64,000 nt of DNA from Enterococcus lacertideformus (GTDB lineage Bacteria; Bacillota; Bacilli; Lactobacillales; Enterococcaceae). The position numbers were made by a program, and so were the translations under genes. The notes under the pieces were generated by a model. The model ran no database searches. It saw only the letters and a program-made list of their open reading frames with translations, and was not told the origin of the DNA. Position 1 is the stretch's first letter. The number at the start of each line of letters is the position of its first letter. Below are positions 63,137 to 64,000 of this stretch, piece after piece. The stretch spans positions 124,001 through 188,000 of the forward strand of contig JADAKE010000017.1 of assembly GCA_015680865.1 (NCBI GenBank), in the 5' to 3' direction.

Positions 63137-64000
63137 TTAAGCTGAAGTCATTTTGCGGTACAAACGTTTCCCGATAGCCCGAGCGCCAAAATTAAATAGT
63201 AATACTGCTATAATAAGAACCGCAGACGCTCCAGCAGATACAGCTACACCATCTGGCATTGTTCCTTCCGTATTGATTTTCCAAATATGAACAGCGAGCG
63301 TTTCAGCTTGACGAAAAATACTGATAGGACTGGATACACTAAGAGGGTTCCAATTTGAAAAATCAAGCGCTGGTGCACTTTGTCCAGCAGTGTAGATCAA
63401 AGCTGCCGCTTCCCCAAAAATTCTACCCGAACTTAAAATGACCCCAGTTAAAATCCCAGGTGTTGCTTCAGGAACAACCACTCGAATCACTGTTTCCCAA
63501 CGTGATAGCCCTAAAGCTAATCCAGCTTCACGTTGTGTATAATGAACAGCTTGTAACGATTCTTCCACAGTTCTTGTCAATAAAGGCAAATTAAATACTG
63601 TTAAAGCTAAAGCACCAGAAATGATAGAAAAGCCATATTGAAACTGGATTACAAACACTAAGAACCCAAACAAACCAACCACTACAGAAGGTAATGAGCT
63701 TAAAATCTCAATTGATGTACGAATGATATCTGTTAACCAGTTTTTCCCAGCATATTCAGAAAGATAGATACCCGCTCCTAATGAAAGGGGAAAACTAATG
63801 ATCATAGTGATCAATAGTAAATAAATTGAATTAAACAATTGGATCCCGATTCCACCACCTTTTTGATAGGCCTTAGATGGTTCCGTTAAAAATGACCAAG
63901 AAATATGTGGGATCCCCCGCACTAAAATGTATAAAAGTAAGGCTGCCAAGATCAATACAATAATCCCAGAAATCGTATAAAGGACACCTGTCGCAATTTT
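63137..64000 (-). CDS. pstA: Phosphate ABC transporter permease PstA, partial
   Basis: The right edge of the window cuts the 5' end. The frame is open to base 64000 (...[15 protein letters not shown]), so an apparent start at 63955 is not the true one. Several membrane helices and the permease EAA-like region ([34 protein letters not shown]) are visible. Works with PstC (off the window) and PstB. Confidence 0.93.
   Translation of the reverse strand, partial: KIATGVLYTISGIIVLILAALLLYILVRGIPHISWSFLTEPSKAYQKGGGIGIQLFNSIYLLLITMIISFPLSLGAGIYLSEYAGKNWLTDIIRTSIEILSSLPSVVVGLFGFLVFVIQFQYGFSIISGALALTVFNLPLLTRTVEESLQAVHYTQREAGLALGLSRWETVIRVVVPEATPGILTGVILSSGRIFGEAAALIYTAGQSAPALDFSNWNPLSVSSPISIFRQAETLAVHIWKINTEGTMPDGVAVSAGASAVLIIAVLLFNFGARAIGKRLYRKMTSA

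Overview
The window looks like the chromosome of an Enterococcus, close to the E. faecium/E. faecalis type. Several blocks point there: ccpA divergent from pepQ, galU-gpsA-lgt-hprK next to a liaXYZ-type operon and phoU-pstBB-pstA, an efrAB-type ABC pair, and the order phoH-pgpH-ybeY-dgkA-era-recO-glyQS led by a T-box. The strain or species cannot be fixed from the sequence alone.

Layout. 1-9800 (minus strand) is a capsule/exopolysaccharide locus. It holds Wzz and BY-kinase regulators, a PHP phosphatase, a membrane 4,6-dehydratase, an initiating sugar transferase, a WbuB-like glycosyltransferase, CapE/CapF/CapG for UDP-L-FucNAc, a GT2 transferase and an acetyltransferase. 9801-11107 is very AT-rich and carries no readable gene. 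11165-22000 is a housekeeping block from glyS to rpsU. 22164-31711 holds zur, the PPDK regulator, a broken MDR oxidoreductase, a CzrA-type metal sensor, phosphoglucomutase, two tandem paralogous genes of unknown function and trxB. 31929-39078 is a beta-glucoside cluster (bglA, licH, an RpiR-type regulator, EIIBCA, LicT) with two RAT-like antiterminator sites. 39230-48453 holds efrAB, yneF, mntH, nfo and a class A PBP. 48524-64000 holds ccpA, pepQ, a cyclase, two envelope-associated small proteins, galU-gpsA-lgt-hprK, liaXYZ, a decayed membrane gene, and phoU-pstBB-pstA cut by the window edge.

The dominant theme is gene breakage. I count about 58 protein genes, and about 21 of them are broken, mostly by one small lesion each: 8 in-frame stops, about 13 one-base indels (mostly in short homopolymers), two 4-bp tandem duplications and three larger deletions. 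The surrounding coding sequence is otherwise intact, so the lesions are either very recent (relaxed selection, or a mutator history) or partly sequence error. Most broken genes are dispensable ones (capsule, beta-glucoside use, Mn import, drug efflux), but era, normally essential, has an amber stop at codon 6. Intact genes are mostly core functions.

The two most unusual items are described under findings. One is a structured repeat of about 100-120 bp, present as two tandem copies in the 3' region of both glyS and the rpiR gene, with covarying stems around a CTYCTCA loop. The other is the pair of tandem paralogous genes at 28.4-30.3 kb, in which the N- and C-terminal halves are separated by a -1 frame change at the same protein boundary in both copies.
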